Notes: generated from the letters alone by a model not told the origin. Shown: positions 10,701 through 20,636, counted from the first letter of the stretch. The stretch is DNA of 26,194 nt from Symsagittifera roscoffensis (GCF_963678635.1 NW_026970967.1:1-26194); one strand, 5' to 3'. Numbers and translations: made by a program.

Positions 10701-13700
10701 TACGGTTGTTAGCTAAGAAGTTCTACATTTTTGATGTACCAAAAAACAGCTTGTGTAATAGTATTGTTTTTTTTTTCGCCGGAAGGGCATAAATAATTGG
10801 CGAAGACTACCAAAAATATTTAAAATCAAGCTCTCTAGTGCGCAGTTTCTGTTCAAATATTTAGATACTGTTTGTGGTTCTAATGTTTCTGACTTTGTCT
10901 GCATTCAATGAAACAAATGAGATCAAGGATCAGGAGACTGACGCGAGTCGAATGAATGAACTTACAGATGCTTTGGCAAATATTTCCAAAAGAATTGAGA
11001 CAATGGAGGCTAGTGTGCAGGAGAATTCGGTGTGTCAATTTTTATTTTTCGGTGTGTCAGCATTAACCCAAAACTTTTTGGTGTGTCAGCATTAACCCGC
11101 AAGTTTATCAGATAAAAAATTAAACTGCAGATACCGCTTTGTTTTTGAAATTTTGGTCATAAAAGATCAAGTTCTGTCATTTAACTACCACTTTAGATTT
11201 CAAGCACTGACAAAAATTGACCTGAAATTTAAAAAAAATCTTTTTGCTTTAATAGGCAAATTTTGCTCGCCTCAAAGATGATTGGGTAAATGTTTCAAGC
11301 AGAACAGAGACTGTAGAGACCAATTTGGACGAATTTGCGGTAAGTTGATCTAATTTTTTTAAATTTTCACTGGAGCAATTGTTAACAAAATTCCGTGCCA
11401 GTTGAAAAAAATGGTCTGATGAAAAAAATATTTATGTTGGAAACGAGTGCTTAGCTCATCTAAGAAAACCTTATTTCAATGAAAATTGCGCTCCTTTAAT
11501 TTATGGCTTTCGTGAGTTTCAAGCATTAAAACAGAATTGTTTATATCTGGGTTTCTGCCATGAAAAAAGGAAAACTTTTATATGACAATGACATGAAGGC
11601 AGATCAAAAGTTTTTCTTTTTTCTCTCCAACATTGAATTTGTATTATAGAAAGTTTCTAAAATAAAGTGATCCTTGAAGTTTTTTAACTATTTGCACATG
11701 ATTGGAAAAAATATTGAAAAATCTTAAATTATTCAAAGAAGCAAAAATATACAGAAAATAAGCCTAATTTCTGACTAGTTCAGTTAGGCTGGTAGAATGG
11801 CTAAAATCAGACTTACTAGAACAAGCACAATGAATTGTTCTTTTTTTCTTAATTATGAAACGGTTATCTGTCTGATGCATTTTCAGATTCAAGCACTCTC
11901 AAAATGATTGCAACAAAAACAATCAAAATCAAATTTTGAAGTTTGTATTTCAAAGAAAAATCGAGTGTGAAGTCAGTGAAAAAAGAATGTGAAGTCAGTG
12001 TAAGCTTTTCATACATATCCGACAATACATGCGTTTCGCGAACACGATGGGAGGAAAAAAAAAGAATAATTTAATCGGCATCAACAGAAAAATCTTCGCA
12101 TCTCAACCAGTGGCTTTCTTCAAACGATATTGAGAAAATCCCTGGCTAAATTAACTTTGCTCAAAACAATCAATAAAAGTGTAGCGAAACACAAAAGTTC
12201 GTTGAAATTTTTCATACATTGGAAAACGATTACCTTTCCAACTTAAAAAATGTTGGTCAACCTGGATATCTAAGCTATGCTACCAGTTATGCCTTTGTAA
12301 AACGAAAAGGAAACATTTTGGAAAAATTGCTTGACAATTTGAATAATTTTTCTAACCACGATTAAAGTAATCAATTAGGAAAAACTATTTAGATTTAAAT
12401 ACATTAAAACTAACAAAGTCTGAAATGAATCATGGAAAATCTGAAAATCAAGAATAACAGGCAAAAAGTTTTGCTTGTTAAATAACGATTAGATCATTGT
12501 GTCCGTTTTTATTGCCAAGCACGCACTTCCGTTTAAGTACTGAGAAGTGTAGAACAAAGAAAACGAAGTTCTACGTTTTAGTGCGTGAATGACGCAGCAT
12601 TTGACAAAGTGGGCGCGGAAATTGTTTTCCAGCGGCGGGAACGATTCGACATTTCATTCTACCGTGGTTTTGAGGATTATGAAACAGGTTTTGGAGAATT
12701 TTGCGGTGCTGGAGACTTGTGGCTGGGATTGAAAAAACTGCATCAAAAAACCCAAGATGGAAAATGGCATCTTCGATTGTCAATGCGCTCCTTCTCGAAT
12801 TATGTAACGTTTTGGAGCGAGTGGACAGGTACAGTTTAAATGTCACAATACATATTTTCACAGGAAAAAAAGATAAATTCACACAAGAAATAAGCTATAC
12901 ACCGGTCGAGGTCTTTGGATTATTGAAAAATCCTACTGAAGTGACTTCAAGCACCAAAAATACAAGCCCAGTTTGGTTCTTAATTTATGAGACAAAATCT
13001 GCAAATATTGCGATAGCATAAGATTTACAGTGATTTAGTTATACGCAAGTTAATTGCGAAACTCTTGTTAAACGGTCGCAAAATCTAATCAAGAGTTGCC
13101 CATGGAGGGTTCTAATGATAACTAAAAAAAACCTGAGAAGCGTTAATTGGAGGAGAAAACTTCTGGTTATTAAGTACTTGCCCCACATTGATCAAGCTTT
13201 GAGTTTCAACAAATGGAAACTCATTGCAATAATTAAAGTTAACCTCAAAACAAAACAATAAAACTTTATAATTAAACAAATCGTGCTCATTTATCTGTTA
13301 TAAACTTTTCACTGGCAGGAAAAATATAAATTAATAATTTATATATAATGTTAAATGTTTGTTGTAGAAAAACAAACAAGAGTCGCGATAGTCCCACATT
13401 TTTCGACATTTTTGCTATGGACATTTTGGACATTTTTGCTATGGATACGCTGTTTGCGGATAGATTTTATTTGATTGAATTGTTTGCAGACAAGTTGTTT
13501 TTGTCGCGTTTGTGGTCAAAAACTTGTACCAAGGCCTCGGATTGGCAAAACATGGGACAAAAATGTTGTTCATGGTTGGGGCTACATGAGTCTTGTGGGT
13601 ACCGCAAAGTTTCATAAAATGATTTTGGCCGAGAAACGTCGCGCATAAAATACTTGATTGCCGAAATTCCAATCAAACACAGCCGGTAGCAATTATCTTT

Positions 13701-16700
13701 TCCTGGGTCGCGCTGGTCGCGGAGGAATCTCATCGGTTGTCGGTGCTAAGTCAAGAAAAATCAAATTTCGGATGCGATCTACCACAAATATAAAAAGCTG
13801 GTCCTGAACGTCTGATCAAATAATGAAAACTCCGAAACGAGTAAGATTCAATGTTTTGGTTTAAGATGAGCATAAGCATTTCGATATTCAAGATTTGATT
13901 TGAAAACATTTTTTGTCATCAGATCAAAAAATTTACCGCCGCATAGATGAAACTGTTTGAAAGTCACATTGGGGATTATTTTTTGCAATCTGCTTTGCAG
14001 TTTTTCATCAGTAAAAGTCGAAAAATTGAAAAACATGAAATTAAAAATGTTACAAAATTAGCTTCTCGAAATTCAATTGCTGAATATAGAATTTTTTGGG
14101 TATTAAAGATTCTAACAATTCTTTACAAATAAAGAATTAAGAGTATAAACTGGAGAAAGAAAGTAACGCAACCAAACAGTCTGTAAGATTTTTTTGGAAT
14201 TTCCCTGAAAGGCTTCAATTGTGAAAATATTTCAAAATTTGTGTGAAAACAACAAATTTGACCATAAATAAATTGTTTGATTAAACACAGTTTGCAAAAA
14301 ATATATATTTTTTAAAGCCACTGTAAACCTAATTCAGATAACAAAAATGTGGATTTTTTCGACCAGATTCTACCAGTGAGTTCATTACCAGAAAGTTTCT
14401 CATTCGAATTTAGGTAAATTTAGTATATGGTAAGTTTTTGTGCAGGGCGTTAAAAAAAAGGAAAAAGTGAAACTTAAAGCACTAAACCAAAATAGGTAGT
14501 TCTTCAGTAATACAAAAAGTGTTTTGTGTTTAATTTCACCTTTTTGTATTATGAAAGCGTTTTTATTTGGTACAATTCATTGCCTCAAAAAAGCCAAATT
14601 CTCATGTATAGAGTGTTAGGTTTTTTTTCACAAGCATCTATAAATCAGTTTTCTTAGATATCCCATGAGAATGAGGGTTTGCGGTAAAAAACTCTCCGCA
14701 AATAACCATGGCTTTAGAGCACTGATACGGATATGCAAAATGAATAAAAGGTTTGGTAAGGTTACTCAGCATGCATGTGTTCATAAGCATTTCATGAAAA
14801 GATAGTAAGTGAAAATTGTTGTATGAACAAAACAAGATAATGTTTAGCGGTTTGTATGAGCGGTAGAGGTAGTTTAAAAACATGTCTTAAAATAAGAAAG
14901 CAACTGTTTAAGCATGCGAAAAACAAGTCAAAAATAAGATTGAACATATACGATTTTCGTTAACAAAGATCTTTTGCGTTTTTTTTCACGCACTCGGGAA
15001 ATGCATTCACTATCCCCGGTTATTTCTGCCCTCTGATAGTGACTTATTTCCCTCGTGAGTAAAAAAAGAGTTGCGAAACTACTACATACAAAACTGTTCT
15101 TTCTATGACCAAAAAACTGACTGATGTCAATTAAACATCTATTTGAATTGTACCTGTATTGACTAATATGATTTTTAAATATAAAACTTCAAAATATCAA
15201 AGTTTCTAAACACTTTAACATTTAGTTTTTTTTTTCTCCACAAATTCTTCAAAAAAATCGAGAGCAAACTAAAATATCACAATAAACTAGATAAAATACA
15301 ACATTGTATTTTAATTATCGTACCTCATCTGGCTCTATGCTTTGAATTATGTATTTTTAGGTTTCCAGAGAGCTGCCGGCGTTTTGGTTCGGGTCTTTTT
15401 AACCAATTTGAGCAAATCATTGTGTTCATTGTACGAACAATTTTTTTTATTCAAGCAAAACAATTCTACTCTGCTTCTAATTTCAAAAAAAAATAATTAT
15501 GTTATTATCACTTGTTTTGTCTATTTCGGAAATTGCGTGAAAAAGTCAAACGTGGAAAAATTGCGTGGAAAAAGTCAAGTAAACGATAACCATTTCAGAT
15601 TCTTCTTGAAATGTTTCACTTTTTTTCACTTCAGTTTTTTTTTCAGTCGTTGACTGTTTTTTTTCGTCCATTGCCAAGTACAATAGACGGTTATTAATAT
15701 AAAAGTCTCAAAGTTTTATCAAATATAAGAGAGTTTATGAAGTTGTTTTTTGATTTTTCTTAGATTTTTTTTTGATAGAAGAGAGTTGTTTGATTGTTTT
15801 GCAGAGGAGTGTAATCCACACCACGTGCTGGCTCTTTTTCAGTTTATCACTCCCCTCGTAAAATTACAAAACACAACTGTTCATAAATTGTTCACACGGC
15901 AATTTGCATGTTAGAAATATTGTAGAAATTTGTTCACGCTGACACGTTTTAATGCAGTCTATAACATCAAAAGTCATTTTAAATAGATTTTCAATTAATG
16001 GATTTCAGAAAAAAATTAAGGGGGGGGGGAACTGGAAAAGAGTCGATGTGCTAAAGTGTCCTAAATGTTAACGCAAAAAGTCAGTTCCAAAAAAAAAATA
16101 TATCTCAAGGTAATCATCTGTAATTGAGAAGAAAAACTCAAATCCTCTAAACTTGTAACATTCGCTTTCCTTGAGGATATTTAAATAAAATCTGAGATCA
16201 AATTTAATGATTTAAGTAAATTTACATTATAACTGTAGAAAAACAGTTATAATTTCTACTTGCCAGACATAATGCTGCGTATAGAACATTGCATCAGCCA
16301 TCTTCGATCTAATGAGAAATTACATGGTGACGCATATTACATGGCTATCGCTTTAAATTTTTGTTTAGAAAAACAGCTGTTTCGACGAGAAAAAATTACA
16401 ACAAGGAAAATGATTTTGAAGTTTTTTAGGCATGCTATTGAGTACCTGCCTATTTCATATAAGTTTTTATCTGACACGTTCAAAAGCTTTCTTTTTAAAT
16501 CTCTGTGTATGTTTATTTTAAAATTTTCAAAATTGAATTAACTTCCTCTAATAGACTTCAAGATCCACTCAGCTCCCCTTTACACGCTAACTTTCGGCCG
16601 AATGGTGGCAAAGAGTGATACCATGCAAAACACTACTGGTACAGATCATGGACTTGAGGGTCACAATAGAATGGCCTTCACAACATATGACAGGGACCAG

Positions 16701-16889
16701 GATGTGTACGCCGGAAACTGTGCTATACTTTATCCATCTGGCTGGTGGCACAGAGACTGTCACACTGCAAATTTGAACGGTATAAAAGCCACGTCAGCTT
16801 CAGTAAACTATGTACAAATGTCATTCCGCGATGGCAATGGATGGAAAATGATTTCATGGAGCGAGATGAAAATGATCCGTGTTGCCTGA
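7495..16889 (+). CDS. type II membrane protein with coiled coil and fibrinogen-related domain (multi-exon gene)
   Basis: The gene model joins 7495-7736, 10922-11029 (start uncertain), 11256-11339, 12582-12828 and 16555-16889. The order is a 60-residue hydrophilic N-terminal tail, one membrane segment (about residues 65-81, FMALVILLVVTVALLL) after a Lys-rich stretch, coiled-coil exons with heptad-like spacing, and an FBG domain ending at a TGA. No signal peptide precedes the membrane segment and the positive charges are on its N-terminal side, so a type II topology with an extracellular FBG head is likely, as in vertebrate FIBCD1. FBG domains bind acetylated sugars or other pathogen and self ligands. 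Splice phases agree for the last four exons (0, 0, 0/1, 1). Exon 1 ends in phase 2, so at least one exon between it and the coiled coil is probably unseen. The first ~35 residues of a standard FBG domain are also missing. The exact ligand is unknown. Confidence 0.7.
7893..8156 (+). other. unrecognised open frame inside intron 1
   Basis: An open frame of 87 codons encodes a basic peptide (including SKRLIDLSHHNYRVL). I see no family motif and no splice sites that tie it to the surrounding gene. It is probably chance or a decayed element. Confidence 0.15.
8160..9500. other. intronic sequence, nothing recognised
   Basis: AT-rich intron sequence with homopolymer runs. A tract of aaataaataaata lies near 9070. 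Two copies of a phrase containing acatttacaaattgtagtttctca occur near 9126 and 9300, suggesting a short diverged direct duplication about 170 bp apart. No coding exon could be supported, although one missing exon of the membrane FBG gene may lie in 7743-10864. Confidence 0.4.
9505..9719 (-). pseudogene. LINE (non-LTR retrotransposon) reverse-transcriptase C-terminal relic
   Basis: On the minus strand the translation contains KKALSQLFLLIKLKCLG, a stop near 9652, then LNPLYNQLVMPILLYGIQVWG. After a frameshift near 9575 it continues LLDKIYRVQRRAVDAG. The pattern LY..LV.PIL.YG..VWG followed by L..IQRRA is typical of the segment just after the RT domain in Jockey/CR1/RTE-type LINEs. The fragment is about 215 bp with one stop and one shift, so it is dead. 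It lies antisense within intron 1 of the FBG gene. The clade cannot be fixed from this short piece. Confidence 0.75.
10922..11029 (+). CDS. coiled-coil exon (phase 0), FBG gene
   Basis: Encodes QETDASRMNELTDALANISK and continues to EASVQENS, with heptad-like hydrophobic spacing expected of an oligomerising stalk. The end is set by GTGTGT at 11030, which joins in phase 0 to the next exon. The start is uncertain. The frame is open from 10865, and acceptors at 10864 (tttctgttcaaatatttag) and 10921 both give phase 0. If 10865 is used, the exon starts with a hydrophobic peptide (ILFVVLMFLTLSAF), which would be a second candidate membrane segment. Two extra copies of the donor sequence lie downstream. 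Confidence 0.55.
11030..11100 (+). repeat. tandem ~29-bp repeat carrying copies of the splice donor
   Basis: The donor string GGTGTGTCA at 11029 is repeated at 11051 and 11080. The last two copies extend to ggtgtgtcagcattaaccc with a 29-bp period. Using the donor at 11081 would add 51 bases, 17 codons, in frame and without a stop. Using the donor at 11052 would shift the frame. Confidence 0.65.
11256..11339 (+). CDS. 84-nt coiled-coil exon, FBG gene
   Basis: Acceptor ctttaatag ends at 11255 and donor GTAAGT starts at 11340. The exon is exactly 28 codons (four heptads), phase 0 at both ends, and encodes ANFARLKDDWVNVSS followed by RTETVETNLDEFA. Length and phase suit duplication or skipping without loss of frame, as in the stalks of fibrinogen-related proteins. 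Confidence 0.65.
11340..12581. other. intron, possibly hiding an FBG exon
   Basis: No exon encoding the usual N-terminal part of the FBG domain could be found. A segment at 11887-11999 has a good acceptor (gatgcattttcag) and donor (GTAAGC) but wrong phase and internal stops. Related phrases of the form TTTCAAGCACT...AAAA occur near 11200, 11515 and 11888. Confidence 0.4.
12582..12828 (+). CDS. first FBG-domain exon
   Basis: Acceptor ctacgttttag ends at 12581, followed by TGC GTG AAT. The exon encodes VFQRRERFDISFYRGFEDYE, TGFGEFCGAGDLWLGLKKLH and KWHLRLSMRSF. These match the FBG core pattern VFQRR..G..dFyR.W..Y..GFG....EfWLGL..ih..t..g...Lr. The donor GTACAG follows TGGACAG (phase 1) and joins cleanly to the next exon. 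The canonical Trp of GGWTVFQRR is replaced (GAEIVFQRR). An extra Cys lies in EFCGAG. Confidence 0.88.
13403..13446. repeat. two tandem copies of a ~24-bp unit
   Basis: The unit gacatttttgctatgga followed by cattttg is repeated immediately (second copy from about 13427) at the edge of the ORF-rich intronic patch. Confidence 0.5.
14976..15070. repeat. imperfect inverted repeat, ~35-bp arms
   Basis: The left arm (ttttttcacgcactcgggaa followed by atgcattcactatc) pairs with the right arm (gatagtgacttatttccctc followed by gtgagtaaaaaaa) with several mismatches and one small gap, around a loop of about 20 bases. It looks like a small MITE or fold-back relic. Confidence 0.55.
16555..16889 (+). CDS. 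last exon: C-terminal half of the FBG domain
   Basis: Acceptor cttcctctaatag ends at 16554. The split codon G+AC gives Asp. The exon encodes YDRDQDVYAGNCAILY, matching the FBG calcium-binding and Cys motif (D.D.D...NCA), then SGWWHRDCHTANLNG, matching the conserved W(W/Y)..C..SNLNG that forms the second Cys of the disulphide and the ligand pocket. It ends SWSEMKMIRVA and TGA. After NLNG the usual G.Y segment is replaced by a diverged stretch (IKATSASVNYVQM). Confidence 0.92.
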
Positions 16890-17011
16890 TTGGATAGATG
16901 AAGGCTATAGGAGAAAACTATACGGAACAAACTTAAGACACTAAAGTATATAGAACTACTAACGTCTTTTGATTACTTTTGTCTTTAAAATAATAACTTG
17001 CGAACATTTCG

Positions 17012-17017
17012 AATAAA
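17012..17017 (+). terminator. polyadenylation signal AATAAA of the FBG gene
   Basis: A consensus AATAAA lies 123 bases after the stop codon, followed by T-rich and GT-containing sequence (cttttgttctattgtatcaag). Its position fits a short 3' UTR. Confidence 0.6.
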
Positions 17018-17500
17018 AAACTTTTGTTCTATTGTATCAAGTTTACAACATCAATGAAAAGAGTTTTGAATCAAACGATAAATTTTGAAATTAGCGGGTT
17101 AAGCGCCGGCTCAGTTATGATGTCTATAAATTAAAAATACCCCACTATGGGTAATTGGTATTTAGACAAGTTGGATATAAAATAGCTTCATAAGGGATGA
17201 AGTTTTTGGCCAAATAATTCAACTGTTTTGCATCATTTTTAATTACAAATCTTTTATTTTTTTAATGAATTTTCAATAACACTTTGAACTCTTACGGTTG
17301 CTATTTCCGTTAATTAGAGGAATCGGTACATAAGGCTTGGTCTGTTCAATCAATAATAAGGGATTACCTCGTAACCAAAATTTACCCACATTTTTGGGTA
17401 TGAGGTCTGATTTGACCAATTGAGATCAAAATAACGAGAAGATGATTGTAACTATTTTTTTGTTTAGAGCGGTTGGTTAAAAAAGTTTTCCAGAATTATG
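17018..17500. other. intergenic, nothing recognised
   Basis: AT-rich sequence downstream of the FBG gene with no gene or clear repeat. A short phrase ttacccacatttttgggta near 17382 is a small inverted repeat. Confidence 0.4.
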
Positions 17501-17712
17501 CTCTCTCTCTCTCACTCACTTTCTCTCCTCTCGCTCTCTCCCTCTCACTCGCTCTTTTCTCTCTCTCTCTCTTTCTCATTCTATCTCCTCTCGCTCTTGC
17601 TCTTCTCCCTCTCTCTCTCTCTCTCTCTCTCGCTCAATCTCTCTCCATCTCTCTATTTCTATTTATCCATTTGACTCGCTTTCTCTCTTTCTATCTCTCT
17701 CGATATTTCCCT
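17501..17712 (+). repeat. CT-rich microsatellite, interrupted
   Basis: About 210 bases of almost pure pyrimidine on the plus strand, dominated by (CT)n with ctcgct, ctcact and ctatct interruptions. Open frames across it give Leu/Ser repeats and are artefacts. Confidence 0.9.
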
Positions 17713-17886
17713 CTTGTGCTAGCGTTTTGGTATTTCACCAATTTTAAGAAGAGGCTCGAGTGTTTCGTCGGGCTCAAAACCATGTCTAGTTTTGGCCAGC
17801 AAAACACATCAGTCCTTTTACACAATTGCATTTGTTTGAATCCAAAAATTACTCTAGATCCAATGTCGGATGAATTGCATAAACAA

Positions 17887-17925
17887 GCTCTCTCTCTCTC
17901 TCTATCGCTCTATCCTCTCTCCTAC

Positions 17926-18004
<79 letters not shown>
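17887..18004 (+). repeat. second (CT)n microsatellite
   Basis: About 118 bases of (CT)n with few interruptions (tatcctctctc occurs twice), separated from the first tract by about 175 bases of ordinary sequence. Confidence 0.9.
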
Positions 18005-18005
<1 letters not shown>

Positions 18006-18009
18006 TCAT

Positions 18010-19560
18010 ATCTAGTTTTAAGGGGAATTTTTTCGGGTGCTCTTCAGAAACATCTAAGGTATCACCTTTTTTTTTAATCCGGTCCGAGCAAGTATAGAAG
18101 AACTGGTTGTTTCAATATCAAAATTTATGATTCTCAAAATGTTCTTCTGTTAGAAAAAACTTGGTCATTTACTCTGAATTAGTAAATTTTTTGTAGCTAA
18201 AGTTTTGTATTCGAGACAATCGGCCAGCCTCTTTTAAATTGATTTACCCTCGCCCCCATCTCTTACTTCGCTTATTTAGTCAAGTAGTTAACAATGTTGT
18301 TTGATGGCGAACTTGTCAATCTTTAGAGATTTGTTATGGCCCCAAACAGATGTTTTTGCATTCGTGATTCGTTTTTATTCTTCATAATGTTCTTTTCAGA
18401 GACAGTGGAAAATCGGCTTTCCCTATTTTAGCACGGCAATTTTTAGGAATATTCAGTCAATGTCAGCTGACACTTCGATCTCTTCTGTGCGTAAAAAACT
18501 CTTCAAACAGCCGTTGTAGCAAGTCCAGACCAAAATTTAGGGTATCGTTGAGAGAAATGTCTTACTTTTTGCTGCTGTTTTGTAAACCGGTCTTACTTCC
18601 ACGGGTTTTTGATATATTTTTACTGAGCTGCTCTACTGTTTTGTTAGCTTATAATTCGTCAAAAAACGGTGACGCAGATTTCTGAGTTTTTTGCGCATTT
18701 GCTTTTTGTCTTGGTCTGTTAATTCTTTTTTCTTAGCAGTGAAGACTGTTTCTTGTTATTATATATTTGTTTTTGGATTTCTTCGATTCTTCGCAATAAG
18801 ATGTTTTTTCGAATCTTCGCCCGTGTCTTCGGCCTTTTACTGAGCAGTTAGATGCGCACGACTTTAAGTTCTAACATCCTAACTGAGCCGTAACGGGATG
18901 AGATTTGGTCCCGTCACTCCGTTGTTCGCGTAAAAGCCCACTTTCGTACTGTCCAATGGTTCCGAAATCCAGCAGAACAATATTTGAGCAAACTGATGAC
19001 GCTAAATACTTCAATTACCTTGCGCATTGTTTAAGTAATTTTTGGATGGCGCAGAGGGTGCTCATGGTTTCCCAAAGGTGCTCAATTTTTAAAGATCAGC
19101 TCATCGGATCAAATTCTTAGTTTGGCTCTGCTGACCTTTGCGATTATTTTGGTTACCCCTACTATTCGTTGCTTGCCGTTCACTAACACCAGCAGGGCTT
19201 ACCGGTAATTGTTTAAGGTGCAAAAATTGAGTTAAGCTAAAATGTTTTGTCAATTAAGAACCAGTCGATTCTTTGTCACACAAAGCAAATGCTCTGTCGA
19301 ATACCTTACAATTTGTCAGGGCTAGAGAGCAGCAATTTGATGAGTTCTTAAATTTCGCTGATTTTTGACGAAAGCTACATAGTCAAGGGAGCCTCAATGC
19401 CTTGAGCTGTTAAGCTCTTTGGAGTCTGCGCAGTCATTTTTTCCAAGTTGTTTCACCACAAGGATGATCTTTTGTAAAAATCTCCATTTTTACAGCTTCA
19501 GACCTTCGCGAAAGGTTTATTTAAAACCTCCAATCTTCGCGAAACTCTCATTTAGAAAAC
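18010..19560. other. no recognisable gene
   Basis: Mixed-composition sequence with short open frames on both strands and many stops. Minus-strand translations have charged pieces that could be remnants of a mobile element ORF, but no motif supports naming one. No splice-bounded exon was recognised. Confidence 0.35.
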
Positions 19561-19576
19561 AATCCAATAAATATAA

Positions 19577-19600
19577 AGAGAGAGAGAGAGAGAGAGCGAG
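19577..19600 (+). repeat. short (GA)n microsatellite
   Basis: About ten AG dinucleotides followed by cgag. It is the opposite-strand equivalent of the CT tracts 1.6 kb upstream. Confidence 0.8.
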
Positions 19601-20056
19601 ATATAGTTTGTGCGTCGTGTGGTGCGTGAATTCTGCAACATTTTGGGTGGTAAATTTTCTCACGCTTGTAGGGTTTTCAGACTGCGCGCATATTGGGCAC
19701 AGTCTTTCGCTCTTCGCTTAATGCTGATGCGTAACATGAGGTGTCTTTATTGCGCACTAATCAAGTTTTACGGGTACTATTAAATTCAATAAGTATCAAA
19801 CGCAAACCTCCAGCTTTACCTGGCTCCTTTTATATTTTATCGAGACATACGAAAATTTCGGTTCACCTTTTTCATGTTTGTGTTCTATCGCAAGTGGTGC
19901 GAAGCTCCTCTCTGCCTCTGTGTTTGAATTTCTTGTGTCATACGCAAAGTTTTGTTATCAGGAAGGTAGATTTCAAAAAATTTGCCGGATGTCTTGAATT
20001 AAGCGATGGAAAAGAGAACTTATAAAAATCTTAAGCTTATAATTCATGCACTGTAA

Positions 20057-20240
20057 GCAGGGGCGGATTTAGGGAGGGTGGACGCCCCCCCCCCCCCCCC
20101 TCAGGGATTCGACCCCCTGCCGACCCAAAGGGTCCCCCCTTTGGTACTTTTTAAGAAATCCATTTTTTGCCGACCGACCCTAAAATTTTTCTAAAGGCGC
20201 CTATGGCGCCAATATATACTAACTTTGAGGGGGAGCGCGC
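20057..20240. mobile_element. possible DNA-transposon end relic
   Basis: Begins CAGGGGCGGATTTAGG, a type of sequence common at the termini of hAT-like and other non-autonomous elements in invertebrates. A C-run of about 15, a GGATTCGACCCCCTG block and a GGCGCC...GGCGCC palindrome at about 20197-20211 follow. The matching opposite end (CCGCCCCTG) was not found in the window, so the element is truncated or misassigned. Confidence 0.3.
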
Positions 20241-20392
20241 GCCAAAAAAACCGCGATTTTTTTGTCAACATTTTTAAAAAAAAATTTTGCAAATCCGAAC
20301 TCGTCGTTGGTAATTAAAATGCTTACTCTCGTCTCGTTGGTTGGCTTAATGTGGAATGCTAGCTATTTTGGTAATGTGACGTTACTGGTGCG

Positions 20393-20430
20393 TATCCATA
20401 GGTTCCAAAATGAAAAATCAGTCCCGGTTA
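20393..20430. repeat. isolated copy of the MITE terminus
   Basis: atccataggttccaaaatga and the following aaaatcagtc match the left terminus at 20653 and the inverted right terminus near 20980-21022. A solo end just outside the palindrome suggests nested or repeated insertion. Confidence 0.55.
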
Positions 20431-20435
20431 CATGT

Positions 20436-20636
20436 CAGTATTTCGACAGCCGCGTATTCATACTGGTCAGTATTTAGACAAATACTGTTTCAACCAATCA
20501 GAATCGAGACACAGAAGAAATTTATAAATAATTATTATTTATTTTGGATTATTTAGGTCTTTTCTCGATTCTGATTGGTTCATACAGTATTTGTCTAAAT
20601 ACTGACCAGTATGAATACGCGGCTGTCTAAATACTG
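20436..20636. repeat. palindromic element with 74-bp arms
   Basis: The left arm 20436-20509 and right arm 20563-20636 are reverse complements at about 71 of 74 positions, around a 53-base AT-rich spacer. Each arm holds two copies of a CAGTATTT(A/C)GACA motif. The inner copy is itself a palindrome (CAGTATTTAGACAAATACTG). The inner end is CAACCAATCAGAATCGAGA or a close variant. This is a fold-back or MITE-type element. Transcripts would form a long hairpin. No coding capacity. Confidence 0.85.

Larger units (their letters stand above)
12829..16554. other. 3.7-kb FBG-gene intron
   Basis: Contents seen: a tandem duplication of gacatttttgctatgga at about 13403-13444; an ORF-rich patch at about 13348-13740 that I cannot assign; hairpins near 14980-15070 and 15805-15860; a duplicated phrase attgcgtg(g)aaaaagtcaa near 15532-15575; a run of nine G at about 16021; and a chance-looking open frame at 16260-16541. 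No exon of the host gene is needed here, since the flanking exons join in phase 1. Confidence 0.5.

Noticed and set aside
13348-13740. Overlapping open frames on both strands in the large intron
   Set aside because: No recognisable domain, no consistent strand and no splice boundaries. Kept only as an unassigned patch.
13785-13800. TATAAAAAG as a promoter inside the FBG intron
   Set aside because: AT-rich sequence gives such matches often, and no gene follows it.
16260-16541. 93-codon plus-strand open frame just before the last FBG exon
   Set aside because: It starts with TTG, has no family motif and no splice support, and is not needed to join the flanking exons, whose phases already agree.
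17473-18097. Long Leu/Ser-repeat open frames
   Set aside because: They are direct readouts of the (CT)n microsatellites, have no other protein-like content, and occur in more than one frame at once.
20100-20120. tRNA T-arm-like GGGATTCGACCCC
   Set aside because: No acceptor stem, D arm or anticodon arm around it. It lies in a C-rich transposon-like end.
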